Of a DNA stretch of 64,000 bases, positions 8,437-19,413 are shown one piece after another. Each line of letters starts with the position of its first letter. Position 1 is the stretch's first letter. The notes beneath the pieces were generated by a model that ran no database searches, was not told the origin of the DNA, and saw only the letters and a program-made list of their open reading frames with translations. Both the position numbers and the translations under genes were made by a program. Origin of the DNA: Paenibacillus anaericanus (GTDB taxonomy: Bacteria; Bacillota; Bacilli; Paenibacillales; Paenibacillaceae); assembly GCF_003994475.1 (NCBI RefSeq), contig NZ_RZNY01000003.1, forward strand, positions 186,001 through 250,000. Direction: 5' to 3'.

Positions 8437-9195
8437 CTAAGTTAGCGAGTGCTGCAAGTCAGGAATGGCGCAGTCCTGCTCATGCGAATGTCTCACATAT
8501 AATTTAATTGCTCCACAATGATCACGTGGCTCTTGACCCAAATACCCTTCTATGATGTCGATATCATGCGATACCATCAGGAAAGTCATATGATGATGGG
8601 CATGCATATGAAAGATAAGCTCAAAGAAATCACTCTGTGTTTGTGCGTCAATTCCGACAGTTGGCTCATCGAGTATTAATAGATCAGGCTTATTAATAAG
8701 CGCTCTTGCCAGAAATACACGTTGTTGTTGTCCACCCGACAATTGTCCAATTCGCTTATCCGCGATATCGGTGATCCGCATAACTTCAAGTGCATCATCA
8801 CACTTCTGCTGTTCAGCCTTCCCTACTCGGCGAAACATCATCTTGTTACTGTATAAACCGGATAACACTACTTCTCGCACCGTCGCAGGAAACAACGGAT
8901 TAAATGCGTTCTTCTGTGGCACGTATCCGATTCGATCCCAATCACGGAACCGTCTGATGGGCTGACCAAACATCGAGATCTCTCCCTTAGTAGGTTTCAA
9001 AAGTCCCACCATCATGCGTAATAACGTCGTTTTACCGGCCCCATTCGAACCAATCACTCCGACGAAATCTCGCTCCTTTACAACAAAGCTAAAATCGGAA
9101 ATCACCTTTTGATCATTATAGGAGAAAGAAACATCATTAAGTTCAATAATTTTATCGTGACAATATCCCGCAGACGCGGCGCTATCTGATTTCAT
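8437..9195 (-). CDS. znuC: Zinc ABC transporter ATP-binding protein
   Basis: A 252-residue ABC ATPase that powers zinc import together with ZnuB and ZnuA. Walker A is GSNGAGKTT, the signature is LSGGQQQR, Walker B is LLILDEPTVG, and the switch histidine lies in VSHD. The C terminus contains scattered His and Cys residues (GQEPRDHCGAIKLY), common in metal transporters of this group. The ATG at 9195 is chosen because GGAAGG lies nine bases upstream; an ATG three codons earlier touches that ribosome site. It follows znuA after 30 bases. Confidence 0.92.
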   Translation of the reverse strand: MKSDSAASAGYCHDKIIELNDVSFSYNDQKVISDFSFVVKERDFVGVIGSNGAGKTTLLRMMVGLLKPTKGEISMFGQPIRRFRDWDRIGYVPQKNAFNPLFPATVREVVLSGLYSNKMMFRRVGKAEQQKCDDALEVMRITDIADKRIGQLSGGQQQRVFLARALINKPDLLILDEPTVGIDAQTQSDFFELIFHMHAHHHMTFLMVSHDIDIIEGYLGQEPRDHCGAIKLYVRHSHEQDCAIPDLQHSLT

Positions 9196-9225
9196 TTTAT
9201 TCATCCTTCCAGTTCAAGCTATTGC

Positions 9226-10182
9226 TTATTGTAAGACTAGAATTAAATTTTGTAAATTTCTTTCCATTAACGTGAAATAATTGTCGCCTGCTTGCTCTTG
9301 TTCTTTCGTCAACCCTTCAACAGGGTTAAGAACCAATGTTTTCACTCCTGTTTCGGATGCAAGAGTTTTTGCTAATTTATCTGATACTAGCTCTTCGAAG
9401 AAGATATACTGAATCCCTTCTTCTTTTACTAGTTTAGAAAGCGATATTAAATCTTGTGCTCTCGGTTCCGCTTCTGGAGACAACCCCATAATCGCATGTT
9501 GCGTCAACCCATAGTCACGACACAAATAACCAAATGCTTGATGCGATACGACAATCTCCTTATGTGTGGTCTTAGACAGTTGCTCTGTAAATTTAGCATC
9601 CAATTCAATTAATTTTTCACTCAAAGCCGCATAGCGGGATTCATATTTATCTTTATTGGTTGGATCTACTTCTACATAACTGTTCTTGATATTCTCTACC
9701 ATTACTAATGCCGATTTAGGACTAACCCAAGTATGAGGATCAAGATGATGATCAGCTGACTCGTCTTGACCATGATCATGATCGTGATCGTCTTCGCCTT
9801 CTGCCGCGATGAGAGAGATGCCTTGGCTAACTTCAATTGCCTTTACATTGGAATCACTGCCAAAACCCTTCATGAAATTAGGTACCCAACCTTCCAATCC
9901 CGCACCATTATAAAGGAAAAGCTCAGCCTTGGAAGTATTCAAAATATCTTTACTGCGTGGCGTCCATTCATGCGGTTCCACACCTGTAGGCAATAAGTTA
10001 ATCACATTCGCTTCCTCTCCTCCTATTTCCTTAGCGAACTCATAGATAGGATAGAAGCTTGTCACCACATTTACTTTCCCTGATACGATTTCGCCGCCCT
10101 CACTTTTCCCACAACCTGCGAGTATCAATATCAATATCATCATCATGAACGAGTACTTCCATACTTTATTTAAAGAAGCCAC
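9226..10182 (-). CDS. znuA: Zinc-binding lipoprotein of the ZnuACB importer
   Basis: A 318-residue cluster A-I metal-binding protein. Residues 1-23 form a lipoprotein signal ending ILAGC, so the protein is anchored outside the membrane. A His/Asp-rich loop (DDHDHDHG then ADHH, about 130-148) is typical of zinc rather than manganese binding proteins. Conserved ligand regions include EPHEW, DPHTW and VVSHQAF. The start is GTG at 10182, with GGGAG seven bases upstream. It is the first gene of znuA-znuC-znuB, with a strong promoter and a Zur operator directly in front. Confidence 0.93.
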   Translation of the reverse strand: MASLNKVWKYSFMMMILILILAGCGKSEGGEIVSGKVNVVTSFYPIYEFAKEIGGEEANVINLLPTGVEPHEWTPRSKDILNTSKAELFLYNGAGLEGWVPNFMKGFGSDSNVKAIEVSQGISLIAAEGEDDHDHDHGQDESADHHLDPHTWVSPKSALVMVENIKNSYVEVDPTNKDKYESRYAALSEKLIELDAKFTEQLSKTTHKEIVVSHQAFGYLCRDYGLTQHAIMGLSPEAEPRAQDLISLSKLVKEEGIQYIFFEELVSDKLAKTLASETGVKTLVLNPVEGLTKEQEQAGDNYFTLMERNLQNLILVLQ

Positions 10183-10202
10183 TAGATCTCTCCCTTTCTT
10201 AT

Positions 10203-10217
10203 TCGTAATAATTACTA
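10203..10217 (-). promoter_or_regulatory. Zur operator in front of znuA
   Basis: TCGTAATAATTACTA has the 7-1-7 symmetry of the Bacillus Zur box TCGTAAT-N-ATTACGA, with a single mismatch. It lies just downstream of the znuA -10 element, where bound repressor would block the start of transcription. The zur gene itself is at 13060-13521. Confidence 0.85.
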
Positions 10218-10222
10218 TAAGG

Positions 10223-10252
10223 ATTATAGGGTCATTTCCAAGTCATTGTCAA
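10223..10252 (-). promoter_or_regulatory. znuA promoter, consensus -35 and -10
   Basis: On the minus strand TTGACA (10252-10247) and TATAAT (10228-10223) are both perfect, 18 bases apart, followed at once by the Zur box. This is a strong promoter expected to be on only in zinc shortage. Confidence 0.85.
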
Positions 10253-10382
10253 CTTTTTTCCCGTCTCTGTCGCTGATCTTCTTAGGATCATAGAGATATT
10301 ATTCAGGAATTATATAGTTATACCGTAAGTATCTCTGCAAATTACTAAACTCATTCTTAGACTTCTTAAACTATCTCTTAAA

Positions 10383-10434
10383 AGTAAAAAGAGCCATTCT
10401 TAAGGTTATATAAAACCTTTAGAATAGCTCTTTC
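10383..10434 (-). terminator. Terminator after metG
   Basis: The minus strand reads AAAGAGCTATTCTAAAGG, a loop, then CCTTAAGAATGGCTCTTT and a short T run, just after the metG stop codon. There are a few mismatches in the stem. Confidence 0.75.
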
Positions 10435-10442
10435 AGATGATT

Positions 10443-12754
<2,312 letters not shown>

Positions 12755-12760
12755 AGTCTA

Positions 12761-12789
12761 ATATTATGAAAAGATAGTAACCCTGTCAA
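12761..12789 (-). promoter_or_regulatory. Promoter of the metG T-box leader
   Basis: On the minus strand TTGACA (12789-12784) and TAATAT (12766-12761) are 17 bases apart, just after the end of yidD. The predicted start of the leader is near 12754. Confidence 0.8.
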
Positions 12790-12794
12790 GACGT

Positions 12795-13058
12795 CTATAC
12801 CTGTTCCTGTTCCTGTTCCTTCTTGCCCCGAGTAGACTTTGGTGGAACAAGATCGATCCCCCCCGGATGAAAGGGATGACATTTTCCAATCCTTCTCGCC
12901 GCCAACCAAGAACCCTTAATTGCACCATGAACTTCAATGGCTTCCAACGCATAGGCAGAGCAAGTAGGATAGAACCGACATGTTGGAGGCTTCAAAGGTG
13001 AGATAAATTTACGATAGACATGGATAGGACCCTGAACTACTTTGCGCATGACAGCCAT
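12795..13058 (-). CDS. yidD: Membrane protein insertion efficiency factor YidD
   Basis: An 87-residue protein of the YidD family, which helps YidC insert proteins into the membrane. The core [30 protein letters not shown] carries the conserved Cys residues and the family signature (read as two adjoining parts). A charged tail KKEQEQEQV follows. ATG 13058 is chosen because it begins one base after the zur stop codon (TAA-C-ATG), suggesting translational coupling, and because the family starts close to this point. Longer frames reach back into zur. Coupling to a zinc regulator is odd, since YidD is usually near rnpA or yidC. Confidence 0.85.
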   Translation of the reverse strand: MAVMRKVVQGPIHVYRKFISPLKPPTCRFYPTCSAYALEAIEVHGAIKGSWLAARRIGKCHPFHPGGIDLVPPKSTRGKKEQEQEQV

Positions 13059-13059
13059 G

Positions 13060-13521
13060 TTAAGAGAGCCCATCCTGCTGTGATGGTGACTGCGACGCCT
13101 CTTGACTGACAGGACGACAGTCTTTACAGTAACCAAAAACTTCGAATTTATGTTTCACCACTTGAAACTGATCCGGTGCATCGGTCAATGGCATAGGGCA
13201 AAAATGAATCGGATATGTTCTCTCACATTGCAAACAAATCATATGATGGTGGTGTTGATCCTCATTACAACTGGCTCTAAATTTAAGACCGTCCTCGAAC
13301 ATCACTTGCTCCAGAACCCCAAGCTCGTCCATCACTCGCAAATTACGATATACAGTATCGAAACTGAGTCCGCTGTACTGCTTCCCCATATATTCATATA
13401 CGTCCTTTGGTGTTAAATAACCATTCCGCTCTGCGAACAGTTTGGCTAGACTCTTCCGCTGATCGGTAATCCGTAATCCTCGGGCAGACATGACCCCGAT
13501 AATTTGGTCTGTTGACAGCAT
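13060..13521 (-). CDS. zur: Zinc uptake regulator of the Fur family
   Basis: A 153-residue Fur-family repressor. A winged helix (about 1-85) includes [17 protein letters not shown], and the metal domain includes [11 protein letters not shown] and a C-terminal Cys pair in YCKDCR. The arrangement HHHHxICLxC, CPM and [12 protein letters not shown] matches Bacillus Zur better than PerR or Fur. The ATG has GGGAGG eight bases upstream. A partner Zur box stands in front of znuA 3 kb away, which supports the assignment. The C-terminal tail ([17 protein letters not shown]) is longer than usual and polar. Confidence 0.88.
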   Translation of the reverse strand: MLSTDQIIGVMSARGLRITDQRKSLAKLFAERNGYLTPKDVYEYMGKQYSGLSFDTVYRNLRVMDELGVLEQVMFEDGLKFRASCNEDQHHHHMICLQCERTYPIHFCPMPLTDAPDQFQVVKHKFEVFGYCKDCRPVSQEASQSPSQQDGLS

Positions 13522-13682
13522 ATGACTTTCCTCCCGTCTAAACCTTCAAACATGTAGCTTATTTCTTCTAATAATGCCTTAAAAAGACGACAGCGTCAAT
13601 GTTCATAGACGCCAAGAAAGATATCCCTAGCATCATATTTGAATAAAAACGAACCGAAAATTTTACTCAAAAATATAACAAT

Positions 13683-13712
13683 AAGGACGCGGCTATGATA
13701 CTCCGCGTCCTC
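13683..13712 (-). terminator. Terminator after the stalk-domain protein gene
   Basis: GGACGCGG (13685-13692) and CCGCGTCC (13703-13710) form a perfect eight-base GC-rich stem with a ten-base loop. On the minus strand it is followed by TTATTGTTATATTTTT. It lies 57 bases past the stop codon at 13767. Confidence 0.6.
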
Positions 13713-13766
13713 TACTACTTTACCTAGGAGCCTATCTCCATAGGTAGCATCGATTTGATATTATAA

Positions 13767-15944
13767 CTAATGTTTGATCTCCGGCAATGGTTGCAGAAGA
13801 AGGTTAACGGACAAGTTACTACCTGGTGCAGCAGTGAACGTGAACTCAACCGTTTGTTCCCGGTCTCCTGAACGGAACAGTACACTGTTCTCGTTAGGTG
13901 CTGACAGACTACCCGAGCTAGATAATTGGACAATCTCCCCATTAACCATCATGGATCCGTAATATCTTCCCCCACGAGGATTAAAGGTGATCAAAGTATT
14001 TGGTGCTACACGATACAACTTGATCTTGTAGACAACACCGAAGTTACCTGAGTTCATTTGATATTCGCCTTGAGGACCCGTACCTATTTGGAAAGGATCA
14101 GTGGAATTATCAGCAATCATGAGGCGGACTGGTGAATCACCAACTAATTCATTGTATTCAATATTACGATTGGCGTCCATATAGGTGCCGCGGTTATGCA
14201 CATCCGCCGCCAATAGATCCAACGTAGGCAGTGTTTTAAAAGGATCCTTATTTGCATCAATCATAATAACGTCGTATTGAAGGGTATGATCGCTATACAA
14301 ATCTGAGTATAGAGAAATAACTTCTCCCGGTTTCATAGGATTAGCATTCAACTCCGTCATGACAATCTTACTTTCACCTTGAGCAATCCACACATCCTTA
14401 TAATCTTTTCCTGTTTGCAAGGATTCATAATAACGATTAACTGAAGCTCTACCCGCCGCTGTTGCGTAAGGAGATGGTCCACCGAATCCCATAGTGGTTT
14501 GTGTCAAACGTGTTGTTTCCGTATTCTTATTGGTAGCAATCACATACATTTTCACATTTTTACCCGTAGAATTCACATGGTGGATCATAAAACGTGTACC
14601 ACCCGTTGCCGTTTCAGTGTACACACGTCCTTCGGAATATACGGTTTCCGGGCTATTGCTACGAATTAACGTAGTAGGCTCAGAGGTGAAAGAGTAATTC
14701 ACTTTGGTCCAACTTGGGATCACTGTACCATCAAATGTATATTTTTCCCCTACAGGGGTAAAGATTTTATTAAATTCATCTTTTGTATACAAAACTTCAT
14801 CCGTAATTGTGATTGTCTTCTCTACCGTTGAGTACAATCCGTATTTATTTACAACTTTCAAGCGAATGGTAGTTGGTCCTGGATTAAAGAAGGCAAGCTC
14901 TTTATTCTCCCATACCCGATCCTTAATCGAGTTTTCTTCATCCGTACTAAAGTCCGTATAGTTGATCAATTCACCCATTTTATAAGTATCTTTATCTGTT
15001 GTAAAGTTCGCTACAGGCGGTGTATGTGGCTTAACAACATTTAAAGTAAGGGAGAATGGATTACTCCATTGTCCATTAGAATCTTTTACGCGATAAGTAA
15101 CCAAATAGCTACCCGGGGTGGTAAAGGTGTCTTCACGACCTTCCCATTGTTCTTCAACGATTTCTAAACCCGATGGAGAATAGGAATTAGTTGAGTATTG
15201 AACAACAGTCTCACCAGCAACGATCTCTTTGTTTCCTACACTAAAAGAGGCCACTGGATTAGTAGAAAGACTCAGAATAACCCGCTTCCCAGGCTGATCA
15301 ACTGTATATGGGATATTCAAAGCTCCTGTAATTGCAGTCAGAGGAACCATGAAATTGTTTTTTGCTGAGTAAGACGTACCTTTCATCGGCTTAACTACGC
15401 CATTAACTTTATAAGTGCTTTTGTTAAATTGGAAACGTAATTCGTCACTGCCGCGTGTAATTATAGTTTCTTTCGTCTTATTATCAAAGCTTAGTTGTAA
15501 TCCAGCGCGTTCTACAATTGCCCGGATCGCAACGTAAGATACACCTTTCTTAACCTCCATTGGGTTCCCTGCAATAAACAAACTACCGTTCTGATACATC
15601 TTATTGCTGTTCATCATCAAGATTAGTTCGCCTGTTCCGGCCGCAGTCGTCGCACCTGGATCAACTGGATTTGTAACTGGTTCTGTAACTGGTTCCGTCA
15701 CAGGAGGGGTTACTTCACCTTCTGTTCCCTCTGCTCTATCTTCCACTATGTCCGATTCATTACTTAATTCGGTTCCGTTATTCTCTAGTTGATCCTGATT
15801 CTGATTTGTCGAATCAGGTGTATTGACCGATTGTTCTGCTACGTTTGTAGTACTATGGACAGCCTCTTCTGCACTTACAGGAAGGACCATCGCCACTTGC
15901 GAAGTAACTAATATCGCGGTGATGAGTATTCTTTTGAAATTCAT
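13767..15944 (-). CDS. Secreted stalk-domain protein with Ig/PKD-like repeats
   Basis: A 725-residue exported protein. A signal peptide (1-25, ending VSA) is followed by an acidic, Asn/Thr/Pro-rich linker with EPVT repeats (about 80-100). A copper-amine-oxidase N-terminal-like stalk domain (about 105-220) comes next, with NKMYQNGSLF and FMVPLTAITG. PKD or Ig-like repeats then appear, with VASFSVGNKEIVAGE, EEQWEGREDTF and VANFTTDKDTYKMGE. The last third (about 385-725) is not recognised. The ATG at 15944 has AAGGGG seven bases upstream. It stands alone between hairpins. A cell-surface or sporulation-matrix role is only a guess. Confidence 0.8.
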   Translation of the reverse strand: MNFKRILITAILVTSQVAMVLPVSAEEAVHSTTNVAEQSVNTPDSTNQNQDQLENNGTELSNESDIVEDRAEGTEGEVTPPVTEPVTEPVTNPVDPGATTAAGTGELILMMNSNKMYQNGSLFIAGNPMEVKKGVSYVAIRAIVERAGLQLSFDNKTKETIITRGSDELRFQFNKSTYKVNGVVKPMKGTSYSAKNNFMVPLTAITGALNIPYTVDQPGKRVILSLSTNPVASFSVGNKEIVAGETVVQYSTNSYSPSGLEIVEEQWEGREDTFTTPGSYLVTYRVKDSNGQWSNPFSLTLNVVKPHTPPVANFTTDKDTYKMGELINYTDFSTDEENSIKDRVWENKELAFFNPGPTTIRLKVVNKYGLYSTVEKTITITDEVLYTKDEFNKIFTPVGEKYTFDGTVIPSWTKVNYSFTSEPTTLIRSNSPETVYSEGRVYTETATGGTRFMIHHVNSTGKNVKMYVIATNKNTETTRLTQTTMGFGGPSPYATAAGRASVNRYYESLQTGKDYKDVWIAQGESKIVMTELNANPMKPGEVISLYSDLYSDHTLQYDVIMIDANKDPFKTLPTLDLLAADVHNRGTYMDANRNIEYNELVGDSPVRLMIADNSTDPFQIGTGPQGEYQMNSGNFGVVYKIKLYRVAPNTLITFNPRGGRYYGSMMVNGEIVQLSSSGSLSAPNENSVLFRSGDREQTVEFTFTAAPGSNLSVNLLLQPLPEIKH

Positions 15945-16045
15945 GCCTAAACCCCTTCTGCTCACAATTTATGACTCTCTGATTATATTCACATAGTATT
16001 TAACGCTGTTAACGAGAAAAAGTTGCTATTTATTATTGCAATGTA

Positions 16046-16078
16046 AAAACCGCATAGAATAACCACAAATGCGGTATC
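16046..16078 (-). terminator. Terminator after nagZ
   Basis: On the minus strand ACCGCAT and ATGCGGT pair across a 13-base loop and are followed by TTTTTAC. It is 85 bases past the nagZ stop codon and would end the sugar operon. Confidence 0.55.
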
Positions 16079-16159
16079 CTACCCGGTTCTTATAAAAAGT
16101 TATTATTTAGGTCAATTTTGGAGAATTATTACGAGTGATACTCATTGTAAATAAGTAAA

Positions 16160-17785
16160 TTAGAGGCCATGTCCTACGGGATACTCAGAGTTTAGACTCA
16201 CTGGAAGTATACCTTTTGGAGCCAGGTTTCCCGTTAATACTTTGGCAAGTGCATCTAGTGAAAATGACCGATTCTCATATAGACACAAGTACGTGCCGAT
16301 TTGTGGAAATCCTAGTATATCATATGGATTCCGTGTAGAAACAACAATTAACTCTGATCCTTTTTTTGTATGCAAAGCTTCAATCAAACGGCGCTGTCCT
16401 TCAGGGATTTCACCTTCCGAAGTATATGTCACAACGATGATTTGAGAAAATTCGCCACTTTGTTCAAGTACGGACTGTATTTCTTCTTCTGTTGGATGCG
16501 TACCGATAATACTGAGTACAATATCATCAACATAAGACTCAAGTGCATCTCCAAGACTATATACATGTACGGATGGTTCATCTACCTCTGTCCGATGCCG
16601 CAGTTCCGGCCATACGACCAGTACAGGCTGATCTTTATGTAATGGAAGATTACCCGAATTATTGACCAATGTTACACTGTGCTCAGCAACCCGACGTAGC
16701 AGTGATTCACTCTCTATAACCGGTGTCAGAGAGATCTTCTCTGGATTAAAAGTAGCTGCCAAATCAATATCGTTGATTCGCTTAGCCTTTAGGGCCAAGA
16801 CTCGCTCAACTGAAGTGTTAATTTGATCCTCGGTTAAAGCACCTTGAATGACCGCTTCTCGCACTGCTTGAATCGCATTGACTTGATCCTCTAAGGTATG
16901 ACTTACTAGCACAATATCCGCACCCGCCTGAATAGCTTGAACTGCGCCTGCAGCAATGCCATAATGCTTTGAAATAGCATGCATTTCGAGGCAATCGGTA
17001 ACGATAACTCCCTCAAAACCCATTTCTTCTCGCAATAGATCATGAAGTACTCGACGAGACAATGTCGCCGGGATATCCTCAGGCTCAAAGGCCGGGAAAA
17101 TCACGTGTGCTGTCATAATCGCATCAGTCCCTGCCTCAATAGCTTTACGGAAGGGAAGTAACTCTACACGGTTCAATCGATCCTTATCATGTGGAACTAC
17201 GGCCAATCCAAGATGAGAATCTACCGCGGTATCCCCATGTCCCGGGAAATGTTTAGCTGTTGCACTGACACCTTGGCTCTGATATCCCCGAATTGCGGCA
17301 GCACCATGTTCAGCAACCCGCTCCGGGTTTTCACCGAAAGACCGAACCCCAATAACTGGATTGCCAGGATTGTTGTTAACATCAACACAAGGAGCAAAAT
17401 TTAAATTAATACCTAGACCAAGCATCTCTTTAGCTGCTAAAACAGCTACCTCTTCAGTAAGAGTCAAGTCATTTGCAGCACCCAGCGCCATGTTTCCTTG
17501 AATCCGGCTTACACCGTCATGATCCAAACGCGAAACCATTCCGCCCTCTTGATCTATTGAAATAAACAACGGTATTTCAGCCTTACTGCGTGGAAGTGCT
17601 TGCAAATCCCGTGACAGCGTAGCTAGTTGTTCTATCGTTTGTACATTGCGGCGGAAATAAACTACACCACCAACATGAAGATCACTAACTAATTTTTTAA
17701 TTTGATCATCTGGAACAAGACTATGAAAACCGCAAATAAATAATTGACCAATTTTCTGTTCTAATGTCCATGTAGATAAATCCAT
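16160..17785 (-). CDS. nagZ: Beta-N-acetylhexosaminidase, glycoside hydrolase family 3
   Basis: A 541-residue GH3 enzyme that should release N-acetylglucosamine from wall fragments or chitin-type oligosaccharides. The catalytic loop KHFPGHGDTAVDSHLGL carries the His-Asp pair specific to NagZ-type enzymes, and the nucleophile Asp is in VTDCLEM. A C-terminal domain (about 370-541) follows the barrel, as in Bacillus NagZ. No signal peptide is visible, so it acts in the cytoplasm. It begins 20 bases after the response regulator gene with an AAGGTGA site, making it the last gene of the sugar operon. This suggests the imported sugar is an amino-sugar oligomer. Confidence 0.9.
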   Translation of the reverse strand: MDLSTWTLEQKIGQLFICGFHSLVPDDQIKKLVSDLHVGGVVYFRRNVQTIEQLATLSRDLQALPRSKAEIPLFISIDQEGGMVSRLDHDGVSRIQGNMALGAANDLTLTEEVAVLAAKEMLGLGINLNFAPCVDVNNNPGNPVIGVRSFGENPERVAEHGAAAIRGYQSQGVSATAKHFPGHGDTAVDSHLGLAVVPHDKDRLNRVELLPFRKAIEAGTDAIMTAHVIFPAFEPEDIPATLSRRVLHDLLREEMGFEGVIVTDCLEMHAISKHYGIAAGAVQAIQAGADIVLVSHTLEDQVNAIQAVREAVIQGALTEDQINTSVERVLALKAKRINDIDLAATFNPEKISLTPVIESESLLRRVAEHSVTLVNNSGNLPLHKDQPVLVVWPELRHRTEVDEPSVHVYSLGDALESYVDDIVLSIIGTHPTEEEIQSVLEQSGEFSQIIVVTYTSEGEIPEGQRRLIEALHTKKGSELIVVSTRNPYDILGFPQIGTYLCLYENRSFSLDALAKVLTGNLAPKGILPVSLNSEYPVGHGL

Positions 17786-17805
17786 TAATGGGTCACCTTC
17801 TTTGC

Positions 17806-19413
17806 CTATGATTCGGTTGAATCCTTCAAACGAAACTCCGATGGAGTCATCCCGGTATATTTCTGAAAAACTTTCGTGAAATAACGTCGTTCATGATAGC
17901 CAACAGCAGAACCAATTTGAGTAATCGATTTATCGCTGCTAATAATCAAGGTTTTTGCCACTTCCATACGTTGTTTAGTAAGATACTCAACAAAAGTCTC
18001 GCCGAATTGGTTCTTAAACAAAAGACAGAAATAACTGCAACTGATTCCAAGATATTCGGAAATATCTTCAATTCCAAAGTCGTTTTCTAAATTATGCTGA
18101 ATATAATTTTGCGCTGACATCATGAGTAGTTCCGAGGACTTTTTGGTTGAGAGTGAATCTCGTGATCGCTCTATCAATAAAACAATTAAAGATAGCAACT
18201 CTTTAAGACTCAACGATTCTTGAAGCCTTTGCCAAATATTCTCCTCTTGCTCCCCCGATAACATTTGCAACTCACGCATTTCACGAAGTAAATGGATCAA
18301 TAGATAATGTAGCAACTTCTCCGATTGGCCCACACTATTCTCATTTAAATGGCCTACAAACGATTTAAGTTCTTGAGTGATTTGAACAAGAGATTCCTGA
18401 TTTCCGTTACGAAGCCCAGCACTCAATTTCTCAATCCAGAGCCATTTCGACTCGGTAGCACTTAGTTCCGGTCCGGAATACTCCATATTCGCTGTATCCG
18501 TATCCAAAAACCATTCACTCGAAGGATTAAGGATTAATTTTTTCTGCATTCTTTGGTATGCCATCGATAACTCTTTTAATGAGAAAGGATTCTGCTCTAA
18601 TGACATTCGGATAGACATTCCGGCATTCTCGTCAATAATAGTTTGCAGAATAATCAATCCTGGGTACAATTGTTCCTTTGTAATCCGAGAGTCCCTCTCC
18701 GGGGAAGGGAAAATAACACACCATTCTCCCTCCCGGATTTGCAGGACCGTTTTATCTTTAAGTATCGGACTAAAAATATCTTTCAGCATATTCTTGATTT
18801 GAAGATTCCATGCTTTCCGCTCGTAAGCGGTCCAGGATATAGACCGGTGGGCATAACCCTCCAGGTCTAATAACAAGACGGCATATCGTTTCTCATTGGC
18901 GAGCCCGTCTTCTTCATCCCACAGTACGCCTTCTTCTTCCGTTTCCTGTCCCAACAACGAATGAAGCATATAATTTTCATTGGCCAGGTAAGCAACCCTG
19001 TTCAACTTCTGCTCCTTGTTCTGCTTCTTTCTCTTCTCTCTGATCTGACCGGCAATATTCCGAACCGTCTCTTCCAGCTCAAAATAATTGATCGGCTTAC
19101 AAATATAATCCTTTACACCATGCCTAATAGCCGTCTTTGCATACTCGAATTCCTGATAACCTGTTAGGAGTAGAATCTCGCAAGTTAATCCCCTATTCCG
19201 GATTTCCTGTAGCAAAGTCATCCCGTCCATTACTGGCATGCGGATATCACTTAAAATTAAATCGGGTTCATGCTGGATAGCTGCATTTAGTGCATCCACA
19301 CCATTCTTGGCCAAACTAACAATTTCAATGTCCATATCCTCCCAAGGAAGTACCTTGGATAAATTGTTTAGAATGTGGACCTCATCGTCAACTAGCAAGG
19401 CTTTCAGTCTCAA
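17806..19413 (-). CDS. AraC-type response regulator (YesN family)
   Basis: A 535-residue two-component regulator. The receiver domain (1-125) has the acidic pocket DD at 9-10, the phosphorylation site Asp56 in LSDIRMPVMDG, and Lys in CKPIN. A coiled linker and a divergent middle region follow. The C terminus (about 435-535) is an AraC double helix-turn-helix with ISEYLGISCSYFCLLFKNQ and ITQIGSAVGYHERRYFTKVF. Its start overlaps the end of the sensor kinase gene by four bases (ATGA), so the pair is coupled. It likely activates the adjoining transporter promoter in response to a sugar. Confidence 0.92.
   Translation of the reverse strand: MRLKALLVDDEVHILNNLSKVLPWEDMDIEIVSLAKNGVDALNAAIQHEPDLILSDIRMPVMDGMTLLQEIRNRGLTCEILLLTGYQEFEYAKTAIRHGVKDYICKPINYFELEETVRNIAGQIREKRKKQNKEQKLNRVAYLANENYMLHSLLGQETEEEGVLWDEEDGLANEKRYAVLLLDLEGYAHRSISWTAYERKAWNLQIKNMLKDIFSPILKDKTVLQIREGEWCVIFPSPERDSRITKEQLYPGLIILQTIIDENAGMSIRMSLEQNPFSLKELSMAYQRMQKKLILNPSSEWFLDTDTANMEYSGPELSATESKWLWIEKLSAGLRNGNQESLVQITQELKSFVGHLNENSVGQSEKLLHYLLIHLLREMRELQMLSGEQEENIWQRLQESLSLKELLSLIVLLIERSRDSLSTKKSSELLMMSAQNYIQHNLENDFGIEDISEYLGISCSYFCLLFKNQFGETFVEYLTKQRMEVAKTLIISSDKSITQIGSAVGYHERRYFTKVFQKYTGMTPSEFRLKDSTES

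Noticed and set aside
9766-9996. A 76-codon plus-strand ORF inside znuA
   Set aside because: It arises from the repetitive His/Asp codons of the zinc loop read on the other strand.
15640-15720. EPVT repeats in the stalk protein as a possible DNA repeat element
   Set aside because: The repeat is short, in frame and part of a Pro-rich linker, a common low-complexity feature of exported proteins.
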